Assembly (NCBI GenBank): GCA_031551755.1
Contig: JAVBNE010000044.1
Span: forward strand, 1-8,162
From: JAVBMU01 sp031551755
GTDB taxonomy: Bacteria; Actinomycetota; Actinomycetes; Actinomycetales; Cellulomonadaceae
DNA length: 8,162 bases
Direction of reading: 5' to 3'
The notes beneath the pieces are model-generated. The model made no database searches, was not told where the DNA came from, and saw only the letters and a list, made by a program, of their open reading frames with translations. Made by a program: the position numbers and the translations under genes. Below, piece by piece: positions 1-5,684 of the stretch. How positions within the stretch are numbered: the first letter of the stretch is position 1; each line of letters begins with the position of its first letter.

Positions 1-2
1 GT

Positions 3-479
3 GACGAGCTGAATGACGAATTGTCGGTTTTCGACGAGATCACCGGGGGAAAAGACGTCGTCGAGCTCGGCCCGATCAAGATGAATTCAAGAGCCTATGT
101 GTCTCGCTTCAATTTTCGAGGGACGCAACAACAAAAGTTGCTGGGCCAATGCTCCGGAGGCGAGCGAAATCGGGTTCATTTGGCCAAACTGCTCAAACGG
201 GGCGGAAATCTTTTATTGCTTGACGAACCGACGAACGATCTCGATGTCGCGACGATGCGTGTTCTGGAGCAGGCGCTGATCGACTTTGCCGGTTGCGCCA
301 TGGTGATTTCCCACGATCGGTTCTTCCTGGATCGGATTTGTACGCATCTTTTGGTCTTCGAAGGAAGCGGCAAAGTTTCCTGGTTCAACGGCAACTTCTC
401 GGCCTATGAGGAGATGCTCAAATCGAAAGATCCCGGCCGGGTGGAACACCGTCGAAGCAAATACAAAAAAATCGTATAA
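3..479 (+). CDS. ettA: EttA, energy-dependent translational throttle ABC-F ATPase (3' part)
   Basis: C-terminal part of an ABC-F protein; the frame is open to the left edge (first full codon at 3), so the start lies outside the window. EttA binds the ribosomal E site and couples ATP/ADP state to early elongation; it is cytosolic. Visible in order: an 'SRAYVGRF'-like segment (here SRAYVSRFNF), the ABC signature at about 150-164 read as CSGGE instead of LSGGE, Walker B LLLLDEP with Asp at 222 and catalytic Glu at 225, the D-loop NDLD, and the H-loop ISHDR. The basic tail ending KYKKIV resembles the EttA C-terminus, which argues for EttA over other ABC-F members such as Uup or antibiotic-resistance types. 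The TAA stop gives the usual family end, which also shows that TAA acts as a stop in this genome. No partner gene is adjacent. Confidence 0.93.
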   Translation, partial: DELNDELSVFDEITGGKDVVELGPIKMNSRAYVSRFNFRGTQQQKLLGQCSGGERNRVHLAKLLKRGGNLLLLDEPTNDLDVATMRVLEQALIDFAGCAMVISHDRFFLDRICTHLLVFEGSGKVSWFNGNFSAYEEMLKSKDPGRVEHRRSKYKKIV

Positions 480-490
480 TCGACGTGTTC

Positions 491-540
491 GGTCGCTCCC
501 GGTTTTTCAGAGCCGCGACCGTGAGGGAGCGGTAAGGCCG
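491..540. repeat. Palindromic intergenic element downstream of ettA
   Basis: Short GC-rich segment with two overlapping inverted repeats: CGCTCCC (494-500) with GGGAGCG (525-531), and GGTCG (491-495) with CGACC (516-520). The central words (GCCGCGACC, GTGAGGGAGCGG) resemble an intergenic repeat I associate with planctomycete genomes; that is recollection, not a search result. Only one copy is present here, so repeat status is inferred. It directly precedes the hairpin at 541-565 and repeat copy A. Confidence 0.35.
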
Positions 541-565
541 ACTCAACCGAGGGCGGTTGAGTTTT
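541..565 (+). terminator. Terminator-like hairpin after ettA
   Basis: A perfect 9-bp stem, ACTCAACCG (541-549) with CGGTTGAGT (554-562), around an AGGG tetraloop, continuing into a short T tract (562-565). It lies 62 bases after the ettA stop, so it could end that transcript. The T tract is short and the right arm is also the first part of repeat copy A, so it may be a property of the repeat rather than a dedicated terminator. Confidence 0.45.
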
Positions 566-633
566 CCGCCTCGCAGTGCGCCGCGGCGTGGCCGCAGTCA
601 AAGTTTGAGCGAAACGAAAAACCTACCCGTTCC
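555..633 (+). repeat. Intergenic repeat family 1, copy A
   Basis: Aligns with 4536-4623 in the same orientation. Shared words in order: GGTTGAG, then TTTTCCGC, TCGCAGT, GCGGC, GGCCGC, TCAA, TGAGCGAAACG and ACCCG followed by TCC. A short stem sits at the same relative position in both copies: here GCGGC (583-587) with GCCGC (591-595), loop GTG. It ends about 44 bases before the preferred start of the next gene. A TTG inside it (557) opens an in-frame extension of that gene; because the same TTG-led extension appears at copy B in front of an unrelated gene, the extension belongs to the repeat and not to the protein. Confidence 0.75.
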
Positions 634-676
634 GTGTATGATGGAAAGACAAATCCTCTATTTTTGGTTCAAATCG

Positions 677-2896
677 ATGCGGTTCGTCCTTGTTCTTCTT
701 TTTTTGTTCGCATGGGGCTACGAAACGGGAGATGCCCAGGAAAAACTGGGGGGCTTCCTGAAAAAAGGGGAGGTACAAGCTTATCGGGACGGCGTCGAAG
801 CCTGGCTTGACGCCACGATTGCCGGAATCGACGCCAAAACTCCCGAGGAGCGTTGGGCGATTCTCTCGAAAAACCGACATTTTGCCCATGGTTTGGCGAT
901 TTCAGAGCTTTTTCGCGTGACCGGAATGAATCACGTTCGACAAGTCGCTTCGACGCCTCCCGGACGCTCTTTTCTGACCGTATTCCTCACCGACCGCGAA
1001 TGGCTGCCGATGTACCTCTCCAGCGGGCCGGTCCCGGAAAATACGGCAGACGGTCTTGAAACGCTCCGGGAAATTTTTCAAGCCGATCAAACGAAAGAAG
1101 CGGCCCGGTATCGAAAGCTGGCGACCGCCGTTTCCCTGGTTTTCCATTCGAAACCGCAATCGGATCGAATGATCGGCCCCGTCAATAATACACTTCGTCC
1201 GCTGACGCCGCTGGGACGATACCTTTTTTTCAAAAAAAGTCATTTGGAAGGAAAATTGCGACCGCAGTTCGACGAACTCAATACCGTCGAGCTTCGCTGG
1301 GTCGTCGTCGCGCCGGTCGAAAACGAAGCGTTGCAATGGCTTCAGGATAACATTGACGTTCCTCTTTCGGAGTTTACCGGAGTCTGCTGGTACACGCGGT
1401 ACAAAGGGATGAACGATTTCGGCAACACGGTCCAGGGGCCTCTTTTTTATGCCCCCTCCCGTTCGCGATTGAATTGGGCGGAAGACGTTTCTCAAAATGG
1501 CGGCGTTTGCGGGGCGTTGTCGACCTTCGGGACATTCAATGCCCAGGCCCGTGGGATTCCGGCCACGACGCAAGGACAACCGGGACACTGTGCGTACACG
1601 ATCCGTGTCGGCCGCGGCGATTGGCATGGCGGATTCGGCGGCGGCGAAGGGAGTTCGCATAACGATTTTTGGCGGGACCGAATCACCTGGACCTGGCTCG
1701 CGGACGAGGCGTTCGGCAACGTCGACGACATGCAACGTTGCATGGAACTCGTTTGGATGGCTCGCCGGGAACTTGTCGGAGGGAGGACGAAAGACGCCCT
1801 TCGGTATTATGAGCTTGCGATGGACGCAAACCCGCTGAACTACCCGGTTTGGGAAGAAGGAATTCGCGTGGCCCTCGATGTACTCGACGACGCCGAACTT
1901 GAAAAGGGACGTTGGAAAACGTTGACCGAAAAACTCCTGGCCGGAATGGGAAAGCATCCGGAGCCGATGTGTTCGATCCTTTCGCTTTATGAGGAGAAAA
2001 AACTCGATCCCGAAATGAACGCCGCCGAAAAAGAAGCCTTTTTCCTTCGCGTCCATACCGTCATCGCCCAAAACATACGACAAGGCTGGACTCCGTGGGA
2101 GATGCCCCGGGATCTCCTGGAGCGGCAGGCCAAGCGGTTGGGGGATGGAAAGAACCTCGATCCGAAAATCGCTCTCCCCCTGTTCGCCAAGGTATACGGC
2201 ATCTATCTTGGAGCGCAACAGGAATACATGGTCGGTCGGATTCTCGATTGGGGGACGAAAAACCTGACCAAGTCGCCGACGGAAAAAGACGCGTTTTTTG
2301 CGGCGCTTTCCGCGACCTTGGGAAACCGGGATTTCAACGACAAAAACGATCGCCGAAAACTTCTTTCGGCGATGATCCGCGCGACCGAGGAAGCGAAAAG
2401 CCTTGCCGGTTTCCAGATGATGAGCGATTTGGCGTCCGAGTTTTCCAACAACGAAGGAAAACTCGACATCCGATTTCCCGATTGGGGACGGCTCGTCAGC
2501 GACAAAGGTTTGATCTATTTCACGAAACCGAACGGTTACGATCCGCCGTCGTCGCATCGGGATATTCTCAACGAAAAAGGGGGAATGTGCGATCTGAATC
2601 CGAAAGACGACGATCGTTTCGCCCATGCCGTGGTCCAACTTCCGGAAACGTCGAAACTCGCCGCGATCTGCATCGTCAAACGGGTTCATCCCCGCGACTG
2701 GTTTGAAAAAATCAAGGTCTTTGTCAGCACGGACGAACAATCCTGGACGCCGATTGCCGATACCGAGGCGTGCCCGCAACCCTGGACGATCGACCTTCGA
2801 GGTAAGAACATCAGCGCCCGATGGATCAAGGTCGTCAACGAAACGGAAAATTCGGCCGCCTATAACGTCAGGAACATTTGTGTCTACGCGGAATGA
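677..2896 (+). CDS. Secreted transglutaminase-like protein with C-terminal F5/8 type C-like domain
   Basis: About 739 residues; specific function unknown. The start is set at ATG 677 because MRFVLVLLFLFAWGYETGDA makes a compact signal peptide with likely cleavage before Gln-Glu-Lys; ATG 638 or 641 in the same frame is possible, while upstream codons lie in repeat copy A. No clear ribosome binding site is visible. Residues ~270-330 look like a transglutaminase-type core: Cys278 in GGVCGALS, His304 in QPGHCAY and Asp315 in GRGDWHGG, in the right order for a Cys-His-Asp triad. Residues ~385-420 resemble one TPR-like hairpin (ALRYYELAMDANPLNYPVW). From about 637 to the end, a beta-rich segment (VFVSTDEQSWTPIAD ... 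ARWIKVV) resembles an F5/8 type C/discoidin carbohydrate-binding fold. Expected outside the cytoplasm. Whether the triad is active, and on what substrate, cannot be read from sequence. Confidence 0.8.
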   Translation: MRFVLVLLFLFAWGYETGDAQEKLGGFLKKGEVQAYRDGVEAWLDATIAGIDAKTPEERWAILSKNRHFAHGLAISELFRVTGMNHVRQVASTPPGRSFLTVFLTDREWLPMYLSSGPVPENTADGLETLREIFQADQTKEAARYRKLATAVSLVFHSKPQSDRMIGPVNNTLRPLTPLGRYLFFKKSHLEGKLRPQFDELNTVELRWVVVAPVENEALQWLQDNIDVPLSEFTGVCWYTRYKGMNDFGNTVQGPLFYAPSRSRLNWAEDVSQNGGVCGALSTFGTFNAQARGIPATTQGQPGHCAYTIRVGRGDWHGGFGGGEGSSHNDFWRDRITWTWLADEAFGNVDDMQRCMELVWMARRELVGGRTKDALRYYELAMDANPLNYPVWEEGIRVALDVLDDAELEKGRWKTLTEKLLAGMGKHPEPMCSILSLYEEKKLDPEMNAAEKEAFFLRVHTVIAQNIRQGWTPWEMPRDLLERQAKRLGDGKNLDPKIALPLFAKVYGIYLGAQQEYMVGRILDWGTKNLTKSPTEKDAFFAALSATLGNRDFNDKNDRRKLLSAMIRATEEAKSLAGFQMMSDLASEFSNNEGKLDIRFPDWGRLVSDKGLIYFTKPNGYDPPSSHRDILNEKGGMCDLNPKDDDRFAHAVVQLPETSKLAAICIVKRVHPRDWFEKIKVFVSTDEQSWTPIADTEACPQPWTIDLRGKNISARWIKVVNETENSAAYNVRNICVYAE

Positions 2897-2924
2897 AGTT
2901 TTTCGCCATGAAACCGTATTTATA

Positions 2925-3073
2925 CTGCACGTCGTCAATAAATGATACTTTTCATGAAAGGGATTTTCGACGTGCTCGCTTCGCAAACTTTTCCCCCGTC
3001 AGAAGATGAGCAGCCCAACGAGCCTGCGGCACACTTCAGCCGAAGGCTCACCGCAATACCGCGTACGGTATAG
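2925..3073 (+). repeat. Intergenic repeat family 2, copy C
   Basis: Aligns without gaps to 5445-5593 (copy D, same orientation); about 77% identical over the 105 bases from 2942. It starts 29 bases after the stop of the secreted protein gene. Two hairpins are kept in both copies: AGCC (3038-3041) with GGCT (3045-3048) around GAA, and ATACCG (3056-3061) with CGGTAT (3066-3071) around CGTA. The first stem differs between copies by a compensated pair (G-C here, A-T in D). The strand also carries a 43-codon frame from ATG 2942 to TAG 3071-3073, whose product reads IFDVLASQ and AAHF..RRL like copy D. The rest of the gap (3074-3221) holds a weak stem (TCAAT 3091-3095 / ATTGA 3102-3106) and the inverted repeat at 3172-3215, and no gene I can support. 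Confidence 0.75.
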
Positions 3074-3171
3074 GTTTAGGTTGGAAGATCAATGTTCGAG
3101 TATTGATTCAACGCTTGCGTTTTAGCCGCGCAGCGAGACAATACGAAAATTTATCTCCGTTGGGCCGAAAA

Positions 3172-3215
3172 ATACCGTATCAAACCAATTTTTCCATTTC
3201 TCCGTGCAACGGTAT
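3172..3215. repeat. Inverted repeat upstream of the thioredoxin-like gene
   Basis: ATACCGT (3172-3178) and ACGGTAT (3209-3215) are perfect 7-base complements about 30 bases apart, ending 6 bases before the ATG at 3222. The same word pair forms the compact hairpins of repeat copies C and D. It could fold in the leader or serve as a binding site; the role is unknown. Confidence 0.4.
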
Positions 3216-3221
3216 AAAAAT

Positions 3222-3695
3222 ATGAAACGATTTCGGGGCTCTCCGTTTTGGTTCGGGCTTGTCTTGATCCTACTTTTCCCGGTCGGTGTCGTGGCGCAAA
3301 TCGCATGGAAACCGGATTTCGCCACGGCCATGAACGAAGCCAAAAAAGAAGGAAAGGACGTTTTAATTTTTGTGACGGGGACCGATTGGTCAAAGAAGTC
3401 GCGAGACTATCGGGATAAGCTTCTCTCCTCCTCGCCCCTGTCAACCGCGTTCGGCTCGAAATTTCTGTTCGTCGAGATCGACAAACCCGATTGGCCGACG
3501 GAGGAACAAAAAAAAGCGTCCGAAAACAACAAGGGTTTCAAGTCGCTCCCCCGCGTCTTTCCGGGAGTTGCGGTCCTCGACTCCGAAGGTCTCGCCTGGT
3601 TTTCCGCCGGAAATTTGTCAGGTTCGCCGGAAGAGCTCATCAAACGAATCGGCTCGGCGCAAACCATCAAGGCGGAACGGGACAAACTTCTTTAA
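3222..3695 (+). CDS. Secreted thioredoxin-fold protein, N-terminal half of a gene split by an in-frame TAA
   Basis: 157 residues before the stop. ATG 3222 is chosen over GTG 3204 because it begins a clean signal peptide (basic MKRFRG, hydrophobic stretch about 9-25, likely cleavage near VVA-Q). Residues ~29-143 look like a thioredoxin fold: strand VLIFVTG, the active-site loop DWSKKS, strand KFLFVEIDK, the putative cis-Pro at Pro114 (FPGVAVLD) and a closing helix. Both cysteines expected in W-C-x-x-C are serine (Ser57 and Ser60), so no thiol redox chemistry is expected; a scaffold or binding role is inferred. The frame stops at TAA 3693-3695 in the middle of a helical stretch (IKAERDKLL), and the same frame continues open to 4508. 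It is either the product of a nonsense mutation or one half of a gene now read as two pieces. Confidence 0.75.
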   Translation: MKRFRGSPFWFGLVLILLFPVGVVAQIAWKPDFATAMNEAKKEGKDVLIFVTGTDWSKKSRDYRDKLLSSSPLSTAFGSKFLFVEIDKPDWPTEEQKKASENNKGFKSLPRVFPGVAVLDSEGLAWFSAGNLSGSPEELIKRIGSAQTIKAERDKLL

Positions 3696-3755
3696 CAAGC
3701 GGAACAAAGCGCTGGGCTTGAGAAGGCGAAATCCCTTGCCGCGGCGCTGGAGTTG

Positions 3756-4508
3756 ATGGAACGACAGGATTTTTCGACCTTTCCGATTTCGAATCACGGT
3801 CATCGCGGATTGCTCAATGAAATCAAAAAACTCGATCCGGACGACTCGATCGGCGTGGTCCGGAGGTTGACGTTCAACACGCTCGAATTTGCCGAACGGC
3901 AGGTCGAGCCGTTGCTCCGGGACAAAAAATACGCCCAGGCACATGAGTTGATCGACAGGGAGTTCGCCGACCCCCGTAACGATACCCCCTTGAAACAGCA
4001 TCTACTCGCCATGCGGTTTCGGGTTTTTCAGGCGGAAGAAAAACTCGACGACGCGGTCGCCACCCTTCGGGATATCGTAAAACTTGATCCCAAAGGGAAG
4101 ATGGGGAGTCTGGCCGACGGATATATCGATTTTTCGATCAAGCCGATCGTTCTGAAAAACGGGCGATATTGCGGTCTCGATCTCCGTCCCTTTTTCGGCG
4201 ACATGCGCATCGACGTGACGGGTATCGTCAAAGAGGCCGGTCCCTACGAAGCGGCCATCATTCCCGGTGGCGGAGGGGATATTCGGATTCGTGACGTGTC
4301 GCTCTATCTGGGAGATCCGGCCAAGGACAAGTCCCGATCGAAACTCGTTGTCAAAACCGAAGGGATGCACACGGTACGGAACAAGGAACTCGTCGTTCCT
4401 CTCGCTGTTCCCTCGATTCCTCCAGGTTCCCAGCTCTGGCTTTGTGTCCCGACCCAAGGGACCGGATGGTTCGGAAGCTATGGACGAATCGAATTGCGTA
4501 AAAAATGA
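3756..4508 (+). CDS. C-terminal half of the split thioredoxin-like gene: helical repeat and beta domain
   Basis: 250 residues from ATG 3756 (a TTG directly before it is an alternative). The phase is identical to the upstream thioredoxin-like frame, and the 20 codons between TAA 3693-3695 and this ATG read as an uninterrupted charged helix (QAEQSAGLEKAKSLAAALEL). With one residue in place of the stop, the whole would be one 428-residue secreted protein. Residues ~45-115 are helical and TPR-like (AHELIDREF ... AVATLRDIVKLDPKGKMG). From ~125 to the end the sequence is beta-rich (GLDLRPFFGDMRIDVTG, GGDIRIRDVSLYLGD, GSQLWLCVP, GRIELRKK), possibly a jelly-roll; I do not recognise the family. There is no signal peptide on this half, so if made separately it would stay in the cytoplasm. 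GGAG at 3749-3752 is only 3 bases from the ATG, so reinitiation would be weak. Confidence 0.6.
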   Translation: MERQDFSTFPISNHGHRGLLNEIKKLDPDDSIGVVRRLTFNTLEFAERQVEPLLRDKKYAQAHELIDREFADPRNDTPLKQHLLAMRFRVFQAEEKLDDAVATLRDIVKLDPKGKMGSLADGYIDFSIKPIVLKNGRYCGLDLRPFFGDMRIDVTGIVKEAGPYEAAIIPGGGGDIRIRDVSLYLGDPAKDKSRSKLVVKTEGMHTVRNKELVVPLAVPSIPPGSQLWLCVPTQGTGWFGSYGRIELRKK

Positions 4509-4530
4509 TCAAAAAATAATCCTTTTACCG

Positions 4531-4550
4531 AAACTGGTTGAGTTTTTTCC
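4531..4550 (+). terminator. Weak hairpin with T run at the start of repeat copy B
   Basis: AAACT (4531-4535) pairs with AGTTT (4541-4545) around GGTTG, within a run of six T (4543-4548). It starts 23 bases after the stop of the split gene. The stem is only 5 bp, so termination is uncertain. Copy A has a stronger T-tailed hairpin at the matching place. Confidence 0.3.
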
Positions 4551-4623
4551 GCTTCGCAGTTGGCAGCGGCCCAGCGCGGCCGCTATCAAGGTGTGAGCGA
4601 AACGGAGAACCAAGACCCGCTCC
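4536..4623 (+). repeat. Intergenic repeat family 1, copy B
   Basis: Matches copy A (555-633) in order and orientation with a few small insertions. Its internal stem is longer than in A: AGCGGCC (4565-4571) with GGCCGCT (4578-4584), loop CAGCGC. It fills most of the gap between the split gene and the methyltransferase, starting 28 bases after the first and ending 37 bases before the second. A TTG inside it (4538) gives the methyltransferase a spurious 41-codon upstream extension. Confidence 0.75.
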
Positions 4624-4660
4624 GGCTACAACAGTCGATCTCGAATCGATACGAGACATC

Positions 4661-5407
4661 ATGCAGCTTCATGAAACCGCCGCGAAACAAGGACATTGGC
4701 TTTTTCGTTGGCGCAGCTTTTTGCCTTTGTTTCTGATCGCGATTTTGATTCCGGGATTCCTGCAATTCCGGTATCCGGCGAACAGCCATTTTAACGATTC
4801 CTGCTGGGAAATCGCCTGTCTGGTGATCGGCTTTTCCGGATTGCTCTTCCGATGTTTCACGGTCGGTTATGTTCCTCGTGGAACTTCCGGACGAAACACG
4901 ACAGGTCAAATCGCCGAATCGCTCAACACGACCGGTGTTTATTCAATGCTCCGGAACCCACTTTATCTCGGTAATTACCTGATGTTTCTCGGCGTCATCA
5001 TGATGGTCGCGGTCCACGCCTGGTGGTTGCCGATCATTTTCACGCTCGCCTTTTGGCTCTACTACGAACGGATCGTGATGGCCGAGGAAGCGTTTTTATC
5101 CGAAAAATTCGGCGAAACCTACAAAAGTTACGCGGCAAAAACTCCGGCATTCGTCCCGAAATTTTCGAATTGGACGAAACCGGAACTCCCATTTTCGTTT
5201 CGAACGGTCCTGCGACGCGAATATTCCAGCCTTTTTGCAATGGTCTCCGCGATGTTCGCCATGGAAATCGTAGGCGATTTGGTCATCAAGCATAAGCTCG
5301 TTATCGATCTTCCCTGGCTCGTGTTTTTCCTGATCTCGTTTGTCGTCTACATGTCTCTTCGCACGATCAAGAAGAAAACGAGCTGGCTTCACGTCGAAGG
5401 CCGCTGA
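4661..5407 (+). CDS. Integral membrane methyltransferase of the ICMT/phospholipid methyltransferase type
   Basis: 248 residues from ATG 4661; in-frame upstream codons lie in repeat copy B and are rejected. Hydrophobic segments at about 19-36, 48-66, 104-135 (probably a helical hairpin), 190-210 and 217-233. The SAM-binding signature of the family is plain: RNPLYLGNYL (98-107), then YYERIVMAEEAFL with the Glu pair 142-143, and KFGETYKSY (149-157). The family transfers methyl groups from SAM to membrane substrates (prenylcysteine, phospholipids, lipid A phosphate and others); the substrate here cannot be told. The last ~75 residues, with two more membrane helices, extend beyond the usual family core. 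TCTCG/CGAGA (4640-4644/4652-4656) form a small inverted repeat just before the start; its role is unknown. No good ribosome binding site. It stands alone, flanked by repeat-filled gaps. Confidence 0.82.
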   Translation: MQLHETAAKQGHWLFRWRSFLPLFLIAILIPGFLQFRYPANSHFNDSCWEIACLVIGFSGLLFRCFTVGYVPRGTSGRNTTGQIAESLNTTGVYSMLRNPLYLGNYLMFLGVIMMVAVHAWWLPIIFTLAFWLYYERIVMAEEAFLSEKFGETYKSYAAKTPAFVPKFSNWTKPELPFSFRTVLRREYSSLFAMVSAMFAMEIVGDLVIKHKLVIDLPWLVFFLISFVVYMSLRTIKKKTSWLHVEGR

Positions 5408-5444
5408 GCCCCTGAGGTCCCTGTGAATCGAACGGTCCGAACTT

Positions 5445-5593
5445 CCGCATGTTGTCCAAATATGAGACTTTTTGTGGAGAGGATATTCGATGTGCTTGCT
5501 TCACAAATGCTTACTCGGCCGGAGGATGAGCTGCCCAGCGAGGCTGCGGCACACTTCGACCGAAGGTTACCGCCTTACCGTGCTACGGTATTT
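5445..5593 (+). repeat. Intergenic repeat family 2, copy D
   Basis: Gapless partner of copy C, starting 38 bases after the methyltransferase stop. Conserved hairpins: GACC (5558-5561) with GGTT (5565-5568) around GAA, one G-T wobble; and TACCGT (5576-5581) with ACGGTA (5585-5590) around GCT. The frame from ATG 5462 keeps IFDVLASQ and AAHF.RRL of copy C, but it has no stop at the end of the repeat and runs on antagonistically in phase to parA until 5866, so a free small protein is unlikely from this copy. Confidence 0.75.
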
Positions 5594-5596
5594 TTT
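5576..5596 (+). terminator. T-tailed hairpin at the end of repeat copy D
   Basis: A 6-bp stem TACCGT/ACGGTA with a 3-base loop is followed at once by six T (5591-5596): the form of a rho-independent terminator for the methyltransferase transcript. It sits upstream of the parA promoter, which suits insulation of parA. The stem is AT-balanced and short, so strength is uncertain. Copy C has the stem but no T run. Confidence 0.5.
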
Positions 5597-5621
5597 CCAA
5601 AAAAATTTGCTCTTGGAAAAA
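5592..5621. repeat. 9-bp inverted repeat overlapping the parA -35 region
   Basis: TTTTTCCAA (5592-5600) and TTGGAAAAA (5613-5621) are perfect complements with a 12-base loop. The right arm contains the proposed -35 hexamer of parA (5613-5618). It may act as an operator for a dimeric repressor, or simply be part of the terminator region; both are inferences. Confidence 0.45.
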
Positions 5622-5641
5622 TTCGGCCGTTTCGGTATAGT
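5613..5641 (+). promoter_or_regulatory. Sigma70-like promoter of parA
   Basis: TTGGAA (5613-5618) and TATAGT (5636-5641) are separated by 17 bases, close to the TTGACA/TATAAT consensus. Transcription would start near 5648, leaving a leader of roughly 37 bases before the parA ATG. This is the best promoter match I see in the window. Confidence 0.6.
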
Positions 5642-5673
5642 TTATGCCTCAACGTCAGATTGACCAACATCTT

Positions 5674-5678
5674 GGGAG
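5674..5678 (+). promoter_or_regulatory. Ribosome binding site of parA
   Basis: GGGAG lies 6 bases before the ATG at 5685, followed by AAAAAC. It fixes the parA start. It is notable because the other genes here lack a clear Shine-Dalgarno sequence. Confidence 0.65.
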
Positions 5679-5684
5679 AAAAAC

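Noticed and set aside
630..645. TATGAT at 637-642 as a -10 box for the secreted protein gene
   Set aside because: No -35-like hexamer at suitable spacing; the nearest TTGAGC (605-610) is 26 bases away.
557..676. N-terminal extension of the secreted protein from TTG 557
   Set aside because: It lies in repeat copy A, and the equivalent TTG-led extension appears at copy B before an unrelated gene. A signal peptide begins at 677.
902..2986. A 694-codon open frame on the minus strand, opposite the secreted protein gene
   Set aside because: It uses the same triplets as the sense gene, so it stays open only because the sense gene avoids TTA, CTA and TCA codons over that stretch. Shorter antisense frames in the same phase lie opposite the split gene, parA and hemG. 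The product has no recognisable domain.
3693..3695. Alternative genetic code with TAA read as sense
   Set aside because: TAA ends ettA at its expected family length, and the other genes stop at TGA or TAG as usual, so only a local explanation fits.
4538..4660. N-terminal extension of the methyltransferase from TTG 4538
   Set aside because: It is repeat copy B sequence. The family-like membrane protein begins naturally at ATG 4661.
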